Source: Calliphora vicina (Eukaryota; Arthropoda; Insecta; Diptera; Calliphoridae). Taken from it: DNA of 64,000 nt. Within the stretch, counting starts at the first letter, position 1; every line of letters begins with the position of its first letter. Under the pieces are notes generated by a model. It ran no database searches and was not told where the DNA came from. It was given only the letters and a program-made list of their open reading frames with translations. Positions 46,652 to 56,242 of the stretch are shown here, one piece after another. Location of the stretch: NCBI RefSeq assembly GCF_958450345.1, contig NC_088784.1, positions 79,447,747 through 79,511,746 on the forward strand. Reading direction: 5' to 3'. Both the position numbers and the translations under genes were made by a program.

Positions 46652-47411
46652 TTATACCCTACACCACCATAGTGGGGAGGGTATTATGCGTTTGTGCAGA
46701 TGTTTGTAACGCCCAAAAATATTAGTCTAACACCCACCTTAAAGTATACCGATCGACTTAGAATCATTTTCTGAGTCGATTAAGCGATGTCCGCCCGTCC
46801 GTCCGTCCGTCCGTCTGGTCGGCTGGCTGGCTGTCCATGTAAACCTTGTGCGCAGAGTACAGGTCGTAATTTTGAAGATATTTCGATCAAATTTGGTACA
46901 TATTATTTTTTCGGCTCAAGGACCAAGCCTATTGAAACTGGCTGAAATCGGTCGACTATTTCACCTAGCCCCCATACAAATGTCCTCCCGAAATTGGACT
47001 TTATCGGTGATAAATGTTTAATTTATATATGTATCTCCACAAATTCCGCTCCAAATAAGTTTTATATACACAAAATTCATGTCACCAAATTTTGTTACGA
47101 TCGGTCCATAATTAGTCATAGCTCCCATATAGACCTGCTTCCGAAAATCACTTTAACGTACATAAATCGCTTAAAAATGTTGGTAAACACACAAAATTCA
47201 ACATAGTTAACTTTAATATAGACATAAATCACACGACCTAATTTCATGATGATCGGTTCATAATTGGTCATAGCCCCCATATAACCCCACTTCCGAAAAT
47301 CACTCAAAAATATAAATTATTGAAATTTTAAAAGAAAAATTTGTTTTGCTCTTTTACTTAGTGTAGGGTATTATATGGTCGGGCTTGACCGACCATACTT
47401 TCTTACTTGTT
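46652..47411 (-). mobile_element. mini-me-like type B element, copy B4
   Basis: Complete copy on the minus strand. Tail hairpin ACCCTACACCACCATAGTGG at its plus-strand start, core GTCCGTCCGTCCGTCCGTCT followed by GGCTGGCTGGCTG, B-specific middle, head hairpin GGTCGGGCTTGACCGACC, and CTTACTTG at the end. It is very similar to B3 and probably recent. Confidence 0.93.
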
Positions 47412-47423
47412 TTTAATTCGAAA

Positions 47424-47890
47424 ATGTCGAATTTTGTGTCAACAAAGTGTCATATGCGGGAAGTTTTGAAAAAAGTTCCGCTGAAGCACACTAAAGCTTA
47501 AGGTGAATTTGTTCCATCGGTTTCAATATGGGACAGCTTGAAAAATCATTGGGAGCTTCTAAAGCAGTAATTTCAAAACGTTTGCGAGTTCATCCAAATG
47601 CAGGGGAATTGGGTACCATAAGAATTGAAGCCGAGTGATATTGAAAGACGATTTTGCATGTCCGAAAGGATGATTGAACGCTATAAAAAAAACTTTTTGC
47701 ACCCAATCATTACTTGCGATAAAAAATGGATCCATTACAATAACCCGAAGCGTATGTGAAGCCCGGCCAACTAGCCGAATCGACAGCAAAGCCAAATATC
47801 CATGGCTTTTAGGTAGTTATCTGTATTTGGTGGGAGGAAAAGGGTCCTATCTATTAGAGCTGCTGAAATCTGACCAGACCATCACTTATT
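47424..47890 (+). pseudogene. mariner transposase pseudogene
   Basis: The ATG at 47424 opens MSNFVSTKCHMREVL. Later frames give FHRFQYGTA, GELGTIRIEAE/NWVP-type text, ERRFCMSERMIERYKKN and ITCDKKWIHYNNPK (first catalytic Asp kept), then TAKPNIHG-like and LLELLKSDQTITY text. Frames change several times. The C-terminal half with the other catalytic residues is missing. Confidence 0.8.
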
Positions 47891-48083
47891 GCAGGATTTA
47901 ATTTTTTATGACAATTTTTTTCACTATTTTTTTCTAAAAGATTAAAGCAAATAATTGTAACGAAATAGCAAAATCCTCCTCCTTAACTTGATACCCATAG
48001 CGACATAGTTGGGTAAGTAGCATATTATAATTAATAAATAACTAAAAAAAATATATTATATTTGAAATTTTAAAGGATCAGGA

Positions 48084-48259
48084 CATAGACAACAACTAGA
48101 TAGGTAACTGAGAGCCAAAAACCTAAGTCTGTTGTCAAAAACCTAATTCATGAGAATGTATTGCATGTATTTTGTTATTGTATCACCCGTATGTGTGAAA
48201 AGAGAGTAATTTTTCAATATATATTACTCTCTCCTTCCGTTCTATGTGTTTATTCTATG
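48084..48259. mobile_element. hAT-type MITE (family E), perfect 8-bp TSD
   Basis: Flanked by GATCAGGA (48076-48083 and 48260-48267). Terminal CATAGAC and inverted TTCTATG; interior phrases ACCTAAGTCTGTTGTC, TGATGAGAATGTA-like and CACCCGTATGTGTG are shared with the copy at 7732-7915. Confidence 0.87.
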
Positions 48260-48267
48260 GATCAGGA

Positions 48268-48939
48268 TACCAAAAACTGAGTTTGAACTTCTACCTCATA
48301 TATCCTGTGCTTTCATATGTTTCTGGTGCGGTTCATGTGTTAAAAATGCAGTTGTATAAATATATATTTTATTTTGAAGATCGATATAGTTTATCCCTAT
48401 AGTCACATAAATAATTTTAGCGTTGAAGATCTCATTGTGATAGTAACAGATCTAATAAAATTAAAAGTTCCTCCACTATCTAATTAATACCTGTAAAATC
48501 GCAAGCACTATTTTTTTCTCTGATGCCAAAATGAATTGATTTATCCCTTGAATTTGATTCTACCATATTATCGAGATATATAGGAAATAAGGCAACGAAT
48601 TTGATCTCATCTCGGTTTTATTTCTACTGGGGCTAGTTTCTAAACACAATTCCGATTTAAAAATAGAAATTTTGTTTCCTCAGAATGAGTTTGCACTAAA
48701 CATCATGACAAATAAAAACGATTCAGATTATTTGGTACAAAATTGCGTCATTCGAACAGATAAGGTTATTTAAGAGCAACATATTAAAAATGTCAATTCA
48801 TGGATTCCCCTAATCTATTTTATAGATCTTTCTTCAGACAAATCTATGATTTTTTTTCTTACAAAAATATTACAATTAATTATAATTATTTAATTATATA
48901 ACATGCCCCAATGTGAGTTTACTGTTCTTAGAACTATCA
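48268..48939. other. Non-coding AT-rich DNA
   Basis: Nothing recognised. Confidence 0.4.
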
Positions 48940-49275
48940 CTAATGGTTTTTTTAAATATTTTTTAGATTTAAAAAATATGATTCGTATAAAAATTGAAGG
49001 CTGGTATGATGATAGTTCTGCATATATACGAAAATAACTATTTACTTTGTATGGGTGATGCCACGCCCATTTATCCAATCATGATCATTTTCAGTCAAGA
49101 TGCGCACAATGGTGCTGTTTATCGGATATTCCATAATAACTATTTACTTTGTATGGGAGGTGAAACTCCCACATTTAAAAAATTTCAAGAGGATTGGTCC
49201 AGTCGTTTACTCTCCTATAATGCATAAACAAGCAAATAAATAAACAAACAGACTTACGTTCATTTATATATATTT
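48940..49275 (+). repeat. Dispersed repeat (family D), short copy
   Basis: Two TATTTACTTTGTATGGG blocks (49039, 49140), GATAGTTCTGCATATA and an end with ACAAACAGACTTACGTTCAT-TTATATATAT match family D at 13905-14880. Class unknown. Confidence 0.6.
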
Positions 49276-49899
49276 AATATGTAATAAATATTTTAACATA
49301 CGCTAATAGTACAGAGAGAGTTCTATGACGTCTTATGGTGTCATTTTAATTTCTCTTAAGCAAAGACTTTATTTTTAAAAATTGAAATATTCAACTAAAC
49401 CTAAATCAATTTTGCTCGCAATGAAAATGTTATTAACAGTTTAAAAAAATGTTGCACTAAAAATTTGTATCCCAAATTGTTTATCAATATTTTTTTTCGG
49501 TACTGCCGAATATTGCTTTATTTTTTCCTGCCTTTTTTTTGAATCTGCCTTAAAAATGATATAGAATTAGTTTTTTAGAGCATAATTTTTAAATTTTAAG
49601 AGCATATTTTTCGGTTTATACAGCATATTTTATGCTCATAAAACACTTTTTAGAGCATATATATTTCAGGTTTCCCTCATGATCAAATATAATAAAAAAC
49701 AAAACATTTAAATGTTTCTTATAATGATTTTTGATTCAAGTAATAAGTGTGTATGTATATAAATATTTTTGACAGTCATGGTCTTTATAGGGTTACGTTT
49801 TAAAAATATAACTAAAGTGAACTTTTATACACTGATTACGAGAAATGCCATGATAAGAAATGCTATTTAAAATAATTATACGTGATCTTTATTGCTCTA
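49276..49899. other. Non-coding AT-rich DNA
   Basis: Contains repeated AGAGCATA/TATGCTC motifs (49577-49665) that could be the subterminal iterons of a lost DNA transposon. Nothing else recognised. Confidence 0.4.
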
Positions 49900-51197
49900 A
49901 GGAGTGAGATCGAAAAATTCTTAACATACATATATGTTTATAAAAAAGAAACCACTAAACTTACAGCTTTAATTTTTTTTTTATTTGATTGAAATTATTA
50001 TTACAATTTACAAAAAAAATTATTTTTATAGTTTTAATCACTAGTGATGAAATTTTGAACCTTTTTCGGAAACCCTTCCATTAACGTTTTTATAGTGCTT
50101 TCTGTCACTTTGCTCGAACATGTAGTCCATCTCCGTTTAAAATCTACCACACTTTTGGACACCTTTTTTGTACTCTTCAATTCTCTTTTAACAAGAGCCC
50201 AATATCTCTCCACTGGCCTTAGCTCCGGGCAGTTTGGAGGATTTGCCTCTCTTGGTACAAATACCACATTATTGTTCTTGTACCACTCAAGGGCTTGTTT
50301 GCCATAGTGACAGGATGCCAAGTCAGGCCAAAAATAAGTGGACACATTATGAAGTCTTATGAATGGAAGCAGCCTTTTTTGTAAACATTCCTTGATGTAA
50401 ATTTCGGTATTTATAGAGCCCGTTGTAACAAATGAGTGGCTTCTTTTGCCGCAACTGCATATTGCTTGCCATACCAAGAACTTTCTGGGAAATTTTGTCT
50501 GCTTTTGGGTCCTAAACTTTTCTTCAACATTCCCTCGAGCATCAGCAACATAAAATTTTTGACCTGGAAGTTGCGAAAAATCTGCCAGAACATACGTTTC
50601 GTCATCCATTATGCAGCAAGAATATTTTTTTATAAAACTTGACTTCAATTTCCGTGCTCTGTTTTTGGCCTCTAAATTTTTAGTAGCGTTCCTGTCAGGA
50701 ACTTTTTGAGCCTTGTATGTTTTTAAACCTGCATTAGCTTTAACTTTTCGTACCAAATAGTCCGAGCACTGAGCTAACCGGGCTGCTTTCCTACCGGATG
50801 TGTTGGGAGCTCTTTTGAAAATGCGTTCTATTTTTTTGGCTTTAGAAACATCATGTGGACCATTCCTTCTACCTGAACCAGGTTTTCTATCAACTGACAA
50901 GTTCTCCCGGTACTGTTTAATAACATTGGAAACAGTTTGACGGCAGACCTTTGTATGCTTGGCCAACTTTTTGTAAGACCAAGTTGGGTTTTGTTGAAAA
51001 TATTTAATAATTTCAGTACGCACTTTTTTCTGGTCACTCATTTTAATCAGATTAACAAAAAAATTAATATAATTGACATTACACATAATAACTGACATGT
51101 TTTTCAAAGGTAACTTGATCAAAAAAAAATTCAAATAATACTTGGGTTAAAAAATGTAATGAAAAACGTGTGTTAAGAATTTTTCGATCTCACTCCT
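49900..51197 (-). mobile_element. Complete Tc1/mariner-superfamily transposon, DD37E type
   Basis: 1,298 bp with perfect 27-bp terminal inverted repeats beginning AGGAGTGAGATCGAAAAATT (49900-49926, 51171-51197), each flanked by TA (49898-49899, 51198-51199). It encloses one uninterrupted transposase gene on the minus strand. Size, TIR and TA target agree with the ITmD37E group first known from mosquitoes. All parts needed for autonomous transposition appear present. Confidence 0.96.
50034..51041 (-). CDS. DD37E Tc1/mariner transposase (ITmD37E-like)
   Basis: 335 residues from the ATG at 51041, chosen because MSDQKK begins the conserved DNA-binding domain; an upstream in-frame ATG at 51134 would add 31 residues unlike the family. 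Two HTH units occupy about residues 5-115, joined by a GSGRRNG segment (55-61) like the GRPR-type hook. The catalytic domain has Asp147 (IMDDETYV), Asp240 (FWPDLASCHYG) and Glu278 (RPVERYWALVKREL). There are 37 residues between the second Asp and the Glu, hence DD37E. No stop, frameshift or missing catalytic residue is seen. It would act in the nucleus on the 27-bp TIRs of its own element. The third acidic residue and the NPPNCPELRP string distinguish it from DD34D mariners and DD34E Tc1. Confidence 0.95.
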   Translation of the reverse strand: MSDQKKVRTEIIKYFQQNPTWSYKKLAKHTKVCRQTVSNVIKQYRENLSVDRKPGSGRRNGPHDVSKAKKIERIFKRAPNTSGRKAARLAQCSDYLVRKVKANAGLKTYKAQKVPDRNATKNLEAKNRARKLKSSFIKKYSCCIMDDETYVLADFSQLPGQKFYVADARGNVEEKFRTQKQTKFPRKFLVWQAICSCGKRSHSFVTTGSINTEIYIKECLQKRLLPFIRLHNVSTYFWPDLASCHYGKQALEWYKNNNVVFVPREANPPNCPELRPVERYWALVKRELKSTKKVSKSVVDFKRRWTTCSSKVTESTIKTLMEGFPKKVQNFITSD

Positions 51198-51425
51198 TAT
51201 ATAAAAATGTTTAACTTCAACTGCAGTCGTATTTTTAAATTATAATAAAAGAATTTAAAATTTCAGCAAATGGAGACAAATGAAATAATTTAATAAAATG
51301 TTTGAATAAAAAAATACAATTTTATTTAGTAGGAGTATATTTAAAACAATTTTTATATAAAATTTAATTACAATTTTTTTACTAGCTTACTTATAAAACA
51401 ACTTAATAACTAATAACAATACAAT
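51198..51425. other. Spacer between the DD37E transposon and AANATL gene 3
   Basis: TTTATT at 51321-51326 is AATAAA on the minus strand and is the likely polyadenylation signal of gene 3. The transposon therefore inserted just beyond the gene's 3' end. Confidence 0.55.
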
Positions 51426-52082
51426 TTACAAACGAACCGCCAAGGTGGTCATACCCTCATGTGGTGCAGGAGGATTGAAAATTTGCTGACCATTCTCATC
51501 CTTATAATCGGCATAAGGAATAAAGCTGACAACATCCCAACCCATACGTTTGCATAATCTGGCCGAATAGAAGCTGGTGCAATCAACAGTGACCAATTTG
51601 TAACCTAATTTTTTACCCAAAGCCATGAGTTCTTCTTTAAGGCGGGTGCCCAGATTCTTGCCACGACATGTGGGTATAACACAGGACATAAAGGAATAGA
51701 AAAGCTTGTCAACACCATAACGATTGAAGACATCAGCCTGGCGACTGGCAATGCCCAAGAACTTCAAGATTTGACCATACTTTGTGTTGCCCTCCTTTTC
51801 GGCGTTTTCAAAATACTTGTCAATGGAAGAGGGATCCTTGGGTACACCGATATTGACACCCACCAACTCTTCTGTGCCGTCTTCCTTAACCTGCATGGCC
51901 AAAATACTGGTGCCGCCCTTAAGGCACTCCATTATGTCTTTGCGATCGGTATCACCGGGCACAACTTTGGGTTCGGTGCTGCACAAGGGTTCATCGCGAT
52001 AGAAGCGTTCGATAATAAATTGCACCACTTCTTCGTATTCGTGGGGTTGAACTACGCGAATTACAATATCATCGGCCGACAT
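51426..52082 (-). CDS. Arylalkylamine N-acetyltransferase-like protein (AANATL), gene 3
   Basis: A 218-residue GNAT enzyme. Conserved parts: FYRDEPL (27-33) with Glu31, acyl-CoA loop CRGKNLGTRL (139-148), CTSFYSAR (168-175), and NPPAPHEG (203-210), where the usual PHVG is changed to PHEG. It aligns end to end, gap-free, with the genes at 27127 and 42193, and is about 70% identical to the latter by hand count. The start lies in CCAAAATG; the leader has TTGAAATTAGTTTATT at about 52113-52130, shared with gene 1 and a candidate start-site region. Single exon, intact. Expected cytosolic, transferring an acyl group from acyl-CoA to an amine; the actual substrate cannot be told from sequence. Confidence 0.95.
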   Translation of the reverse strand: MSADDIVIRVVQPHEYEEVVQFIIERFYRDEPLCSTEPKVVPGDTDRKDIMECLKGGTSILAMQVKEDGTEELVGVNIGVPKDPSSIDKYFENAEKEGNTKYGQILKFLGIASRQADVFNRYGVDKLFYSFMSCVIPTCRGKNLGTRLKEELMALGKKLGYKLVTVDCTSFYSARLCKRMGWDVVSFIPYADYKDENGQQIFNPPAPHEGMTTLAVRL

Positions 52083-52852
52083 TTTGGTTTAAGTGCGTTC
52101 TGTTTGAAAGCGTTTAATAAACTAATTTCAATTTTTAATTTGAATTAATTTCTTAAGTTCTCTTGTTTTTTTAGTTTTTATCAGCTTTAGATTTTTTGTG
52201 CACAATGTTTTTTGTTTTTTTTTTCCAGCGATAAGAATCGTTCGTAACTTTGTTTGATTTCGGACACTAAACTAATACGATTTGAAGAGATATTATGTAT
52301 TATATTTTATTATTAAAATAATTTATAATATATAAAACGAATATCTTCAACAATTTATAGTTTAGATAGTGTGTAGAACCAATAAGTAGTTGTCTAAGTG
52401 TTGGGAGAATTGTCAAGTGAGTGAAAGAGTGAGAGAGTCGTATTTTCCTTTGTTTGTTTTAAATTAGATTAAGAGCCAATTTTATTTCCTATATGATTAG
52501 AAGAGGGAGAAAGAATGCAGCAATAAATAATAGAAGGGGGTGGAGGGGTTTTGATACTTCAGAATTGTTTTGAAACAACAAAGTAAACGACACATGACTT
52601 TTCAACAAATTTGCGAGTTATTTGATAAATTTAAAAAAATAATTTTGTTTAAACATTTTTAATAAATTTATTTAATGGATTTTATTTTATTCAGTTGTTT
52701 TAAGTTAAACATAAAATTATTTGACAACTCTGAATAGTACCGACAAATATTTGATTTACTATCGATAACAGAGAACTGCAAACACTTAGTGTGGACAAAA
52801 ACCGAAATAACAAACTAGGGATGGGTTTCAATAAGTGTAATAATTGTACCAA
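52083..52852. other. Upstream region of AANATL gene 3
   Basis: AT-rich, non-coding. It should include the gene 3 promoter, but no canonical TATA box sits at the expected distance from the shared TTGAAATTAGTTTATT segment. A GAGTGAAAGAGTGAGAGAGTC purine run lies near 52417. Confidence 0.45.
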
Positions 52853-53190
52853 CCATAGAATAAAATATATGTACATAGAAGCGTTACTAAGAGACAAAAA
52901 CCTAAAGGTAGGCTTACACATGACAAATATTTGACGAAAAGGACGTAACCACTAAATAAAATACATTTGAATTATTTTATTTATCTCATGACCTATTTTA
53001 CTTAGGATGATTCAAAACAAAAAAAATAGTTTTATTTTATTTGATGCTGTTTGATCTTACAAGAGTAAACACGTCAAACAAATTTGTACTAAAAAAAGTG
53101 GTTACGCTTTTTTGAGCAAATATTTGCCATGTGTGACCCTATCTTAAGTCTTGCAAACAACAAAATGCATGTAAATGTAAATATTTTGCT
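52853..53190. repeat. Family E MITE copy, interrupted by a Harbinger-like MITE
   Basis: The left part CATAGAATAAAATATATGTA ... GAGACAAAAACC continues after the insertion with TAAGTCTTGCAAACAACAA, as in the copy at 44690. The far end is not recognised. Confidence 0.65.
52906..53144. mobile_element. Harbinger-like MITE with TAA duplication
   Basis: Ends AGGTAGGCTTACACATGACA and inverted TGCCATGTGTGACCCTATCT; arms continue AAATATTTG ... GTAACCACT. TAA flanks at 52903-52905 and 53145-53147, verified against the uninterrupted phrase ACCTAAGTCTTGC of the sister copy at 44744. TWA duplication is the PIF/Harbinger hallmark. Confidence 0.9.
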
Positions 53191-53464
53191 ATCAATTATC
53201 TCTTATAGCTTAGGAGATATTCGCATTAAAAAAATAAATTTTAAAGATTTTGTGCCACTTCAGTTTTTTGATAATAGCGGGTTCAAATATTTCCCGATTT
53301 TCTCCATTTTATTTTTTTTGGACTGACAACAATTGTGTATGTTAAACATTTGAAGTAAAACAAGTAAGTGAGCTATATTCGGCTGTGCCGAATCTTACAT
53401 ATACATATATATACAAACAAAGTTTCTTTTTTTAATTTTTTGTAAAAATTTTTTTTTCGAATTA

Positions 53465-54179
53465 CAGTTCGATTTGTGCAACTACCTATTATTGCAACTG
53501 ACCGATTAGCGCAACAGCCTATTTTTTAACATTACAACTTTTTTCAAAAAAACAGACGGATAAGTGCAACTTTATTTTTTTTTTTTCAGATGTAATATTA
53601 TTTAGAAGTTATTCTATTCTCTTCTATATTTATCCTGATTGTTATTTTAATCAGAAGCGTAATTCAAAACTATTTGCCAAATCATAGGCACCTAAAAAAA
53701 TATTACGACGACACTGCTCTCATAAATAATTTTGGCTGTTTATTTACAGTTATTTTTTTGTTTTATTTTGTTTCTGTTTCTTTGATTTTATTTAAGTTAT
53801 ATTTCAGTAAAGTGAAGATCATTTTATAAGTTAAATATGGGAGTAGTGAAAGAAATTTTAAAATTTAAACAAAAATTAGAAATTTTGAACAAATTAAATC
53901 ATGGTGAAACTGTGAAGAAAATTTTTATTGATTACAAAGTTAATAAATCTACATATTCTTTTATTTTTTTTGAGTATTATATTTATTAACACCATTTAGT
54001 TTTACTTTGTTTTGTGTAATAAATGAATTAATTAATTACTTTTTGTTAATTAAATTGCATGTTTTTGTTAAAAAAAAAGAATAAAAAATAATAGCGTATA
54101 TAGTGGTTGCTTATTGCAACATTTCGAATATCGCAACAACCCCGATTTCCTTTCGGTTGCGCAAATCGACCCCGTACTG
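53465..54179 (+). mobile_element. pogo-like element (internally deleted), TA target
   Basis: Ends CAGTTCGATTTGTGCAAC and inverted GTTGCGCAAATCGACC...GTACTG, flanked by TA (53463-53464, 54180-54181). CAGT ends, TA target and the encoded HTH all point to the pogo group. TTGCAAC/GTTGCAA-type motifs recur near both ends. Confidence 0.88.
53837..53989 (+). pseudogene. pogo/Tigger transposase N-terminal fragment (CENP-B type HTH)
   Basis: A 50-codon frame beginning MGVVKEILKFKQKLEILNKL. It goes on through a Gly-Glu-Thr-Val-Lys-Lys turn and an IDYKVNKSTY segment, the first helix-turn-helix of CENP-B/pogo transposases (K-Q-K-L-E-I ... G-E-x-V-K-K ... V-x-K-S-T). It then runs into unrelated Phe/Tyr-rich sequence and a stop. 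The second HTH and DDE domain are deleted. Confidence 0.82.
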
Positions 54180-54690
54180 TATTTTAAATTTTAAAAATTT
54201 TTATTTTTTAAATTTAAAAAAGAATTTTAGTTTTTAAAATTTTTTTTTGGTGAAAAAAAATTCGGTTTAAAAAATATTTTTTCCGATTTTGACCCATTGT
54301 AGGTCCAACTTACTATGGTCTTATATACCTCGTTGCAAAGGTCTTTAAAATATCTATCATTTGATATCCATATTGTCTATATTAAATCGAGGTTGTCCTG
54401 GTTTTTTCTTCATATCTCAGCCATTTGTGGACCGATTTTGCTGATTTTAATAGGAAACTTCTCGAAAGCATGTCTGGCAGAATTATTGAAGATTTGGATC
54501 CCGAAAATATCTGGGGTCTTCAGAAAATTGATTTCAACAAACAGACAGACGGAAATGGCATAATCGACTTCGCTATCTATAAGGATCCAGAATATATATA
54601 CTTTATAGGGTCGGAAAATTATATTGTGGAAATTACAAACGGAATGACAAACTTATATATACCCTTCTCACGAAGGTGAAGGGTAAAAAG

Positions 54691-55288
54691 CGATTTTTCG
54701 CTAGTTTTTTGGAAAAAGTACTTTAGGGAAAAATTTCTCAAATCTCATAGTCGATATCAAAATACAGTAACCCATTTTAGATGGCCAAATGTGTTTTTAA
54801 TAACTATGTAAAGGGTTCCGATAATCCCGCTCCTGGTATGCAATGCATATGAATGAATTTATGAATGGGCAGTAAACGTGAATGTTTTCAATCCGCATAT
54901 TATAGCTAAAAAACGAAAAAATCCCATTTTTGGGGATTTTTCAAAACTTTTTTGGGTATTGCGTATTTCTTGATACTAAATTTCAAAATTTGTTTTTATT
55001 TTTGCATTTTCAATAGAAAAATCTATATAACTGTAAAAATTTATTAGAAAATATTCATAAATAAAAGTTTAATTTTGTAGTGTCGACGAGGAGATTCTAT
55101 AAATGTAATTTTTTTGAAATCGGAACATAGATGAAGAAATTGGATTGTTTTAAAAATTTAACATACCCGAAGTGTCCTATTTTGGGGACCCTTGGCCGCA
55201 CCTCTGGTGGGCCCTTACGGTCAAATTTAAACTCGCTAGCACTTCTTCTTTGCTCATGTCAAATTTCATTTTAATTTCCCTCTTTTTT
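54691..55288. repeat. Dispersed repeat R3, second copy
   Basis: 54700-54960 is the inverted relative of 31790-32180, and 55080-55290 the direct relative of 32430-32690. It is framed by two mini-me copies in opposite orientation (A7 plus, A8 minus). Confidence 0.65.
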
Positions 55289-55989
55289 TATACCCTTAAC
55301 CTTCGTAAGAAAGGTATATACATATGTATAAGTTTGTCATTCCGTTTGTAATTTCCACAATATATTTTTCCGACCTTATATATATATATATATTCTGGAT
55401 CCTTATATATAGCGGAGTCGATTAAGCCATGTCCGTCTGTCTGTCTGTCTGTCTGTTGAAATCAATTTTCTGAAGACCCCAGATATCTTCGGTATCCAAA
55501 TCTTCAATAATTCTGTCAGACATGCTTTCGAGAAGTTTTTATTTAAAATCAGCAAAATCTATCCATAAATGGCTGAGATATGAGGAAAAACCCAGGACAA
55601 CCTCGATTTTTGACCTATTTTTTACCTATATTTGGATTACTAAGTCATTAATATAGACAATATGGATATCTAATAATAGATATTTCAAAGACCTTTGCAA
55701 AGACGTATATAAGACCATAGTAAGTTGAACCTACAATGGGTCAAAATCGGAAAACAAAAATTAAAAAAACAAAAAAAAAATTTTAAATTTTAAAAAAAAA
55801 ATTTTAAATTTAAAAAAAAATTTTAAATAACAATTAGAATTTTTTTTTTCCAAAAAATGAAAAAAACAACTTTGGAAAAAAAATAAATTTTGTTTACCTA
55901 AAAATATTTAAAATTTTTATTTTGAAGTATAATTTGGTGAAGGGTATATAAGATTCGGCACGGCCGAATATAGCACTCTTACTTGTTTA
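55289..55989 (-). mobile_element. mini-me-like type A element, copy A8
   Basis: Tail TATACCCTTAACCTTCGTAA, long TA stretch (55380-55395), core GTCCGTCTGTCTGTCTGTCT plus one more GTCTGTTG, conserved middle, A-rich block and head hairpin with one change (GGCACGGCC). Complete. Confidence 0.93.
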
Positions 55990-56242
55990 ATATACCAATG
56001 TGCAGCGTTCCAAAATCACCAACTTCAAATGCGTGTAAAAAATTCTAGCACTAATCTATAAAAGATTTAAAGGTTTTGTTATAGAAAACGTCAAGTTTCA
56101 TTTGCTTTTGGTTTCATCCCAATCCGATTTTGGTTGTTGCATTGTCATAGTTGGGAAAAAATCAAGCCCATTTTGCTAATTCTTAGAAAATATCTCCTGA
56201 CTACATCTGATTAATTGATGGTACATGTTGGTCCATAGATTA
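55990..56242. other. Non-coding spacer
   Basis: Nothing recognised. Confidence 0.4.

Larger units (their letters stand above)
46490..47890 (+). mobile_element. mariner element remnant 3, with a mini-me in its leader
   Basis: The leader contains AATAATGCGGGATTTCCAAT, CATATCTTTTGAATGCGGTT and TTGAACATTATAGTGTAAAC, aligning with the leader of mariner 1 at 6905-7725. A type B mini-me (46652-47411) splits the leader just before the transposase ATG at 47424. Confidence 0.8.
53359..54690 (+). mobile_element. mini-me-like type A element, copy A7, split by a pogo-like element
   Basis: Head CAAGTAAGTGAGCTATATTC with hairpin, then interruption at 53465-54179, then the A/T block, conserved middle, core AACAGACAGACGG and tail hairpin (CCCTTCTCACGAAGGTGAAG). 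Otherwise complete. Confidence 0.9.

Noticed and set aside
50034..51134. Upstream ATG at 51134 as the transposase start
   Set aside because: The extra 31 residues are unlike the family N-terminus, and MSDQKK at 51041 directly precedes the HTH domain.
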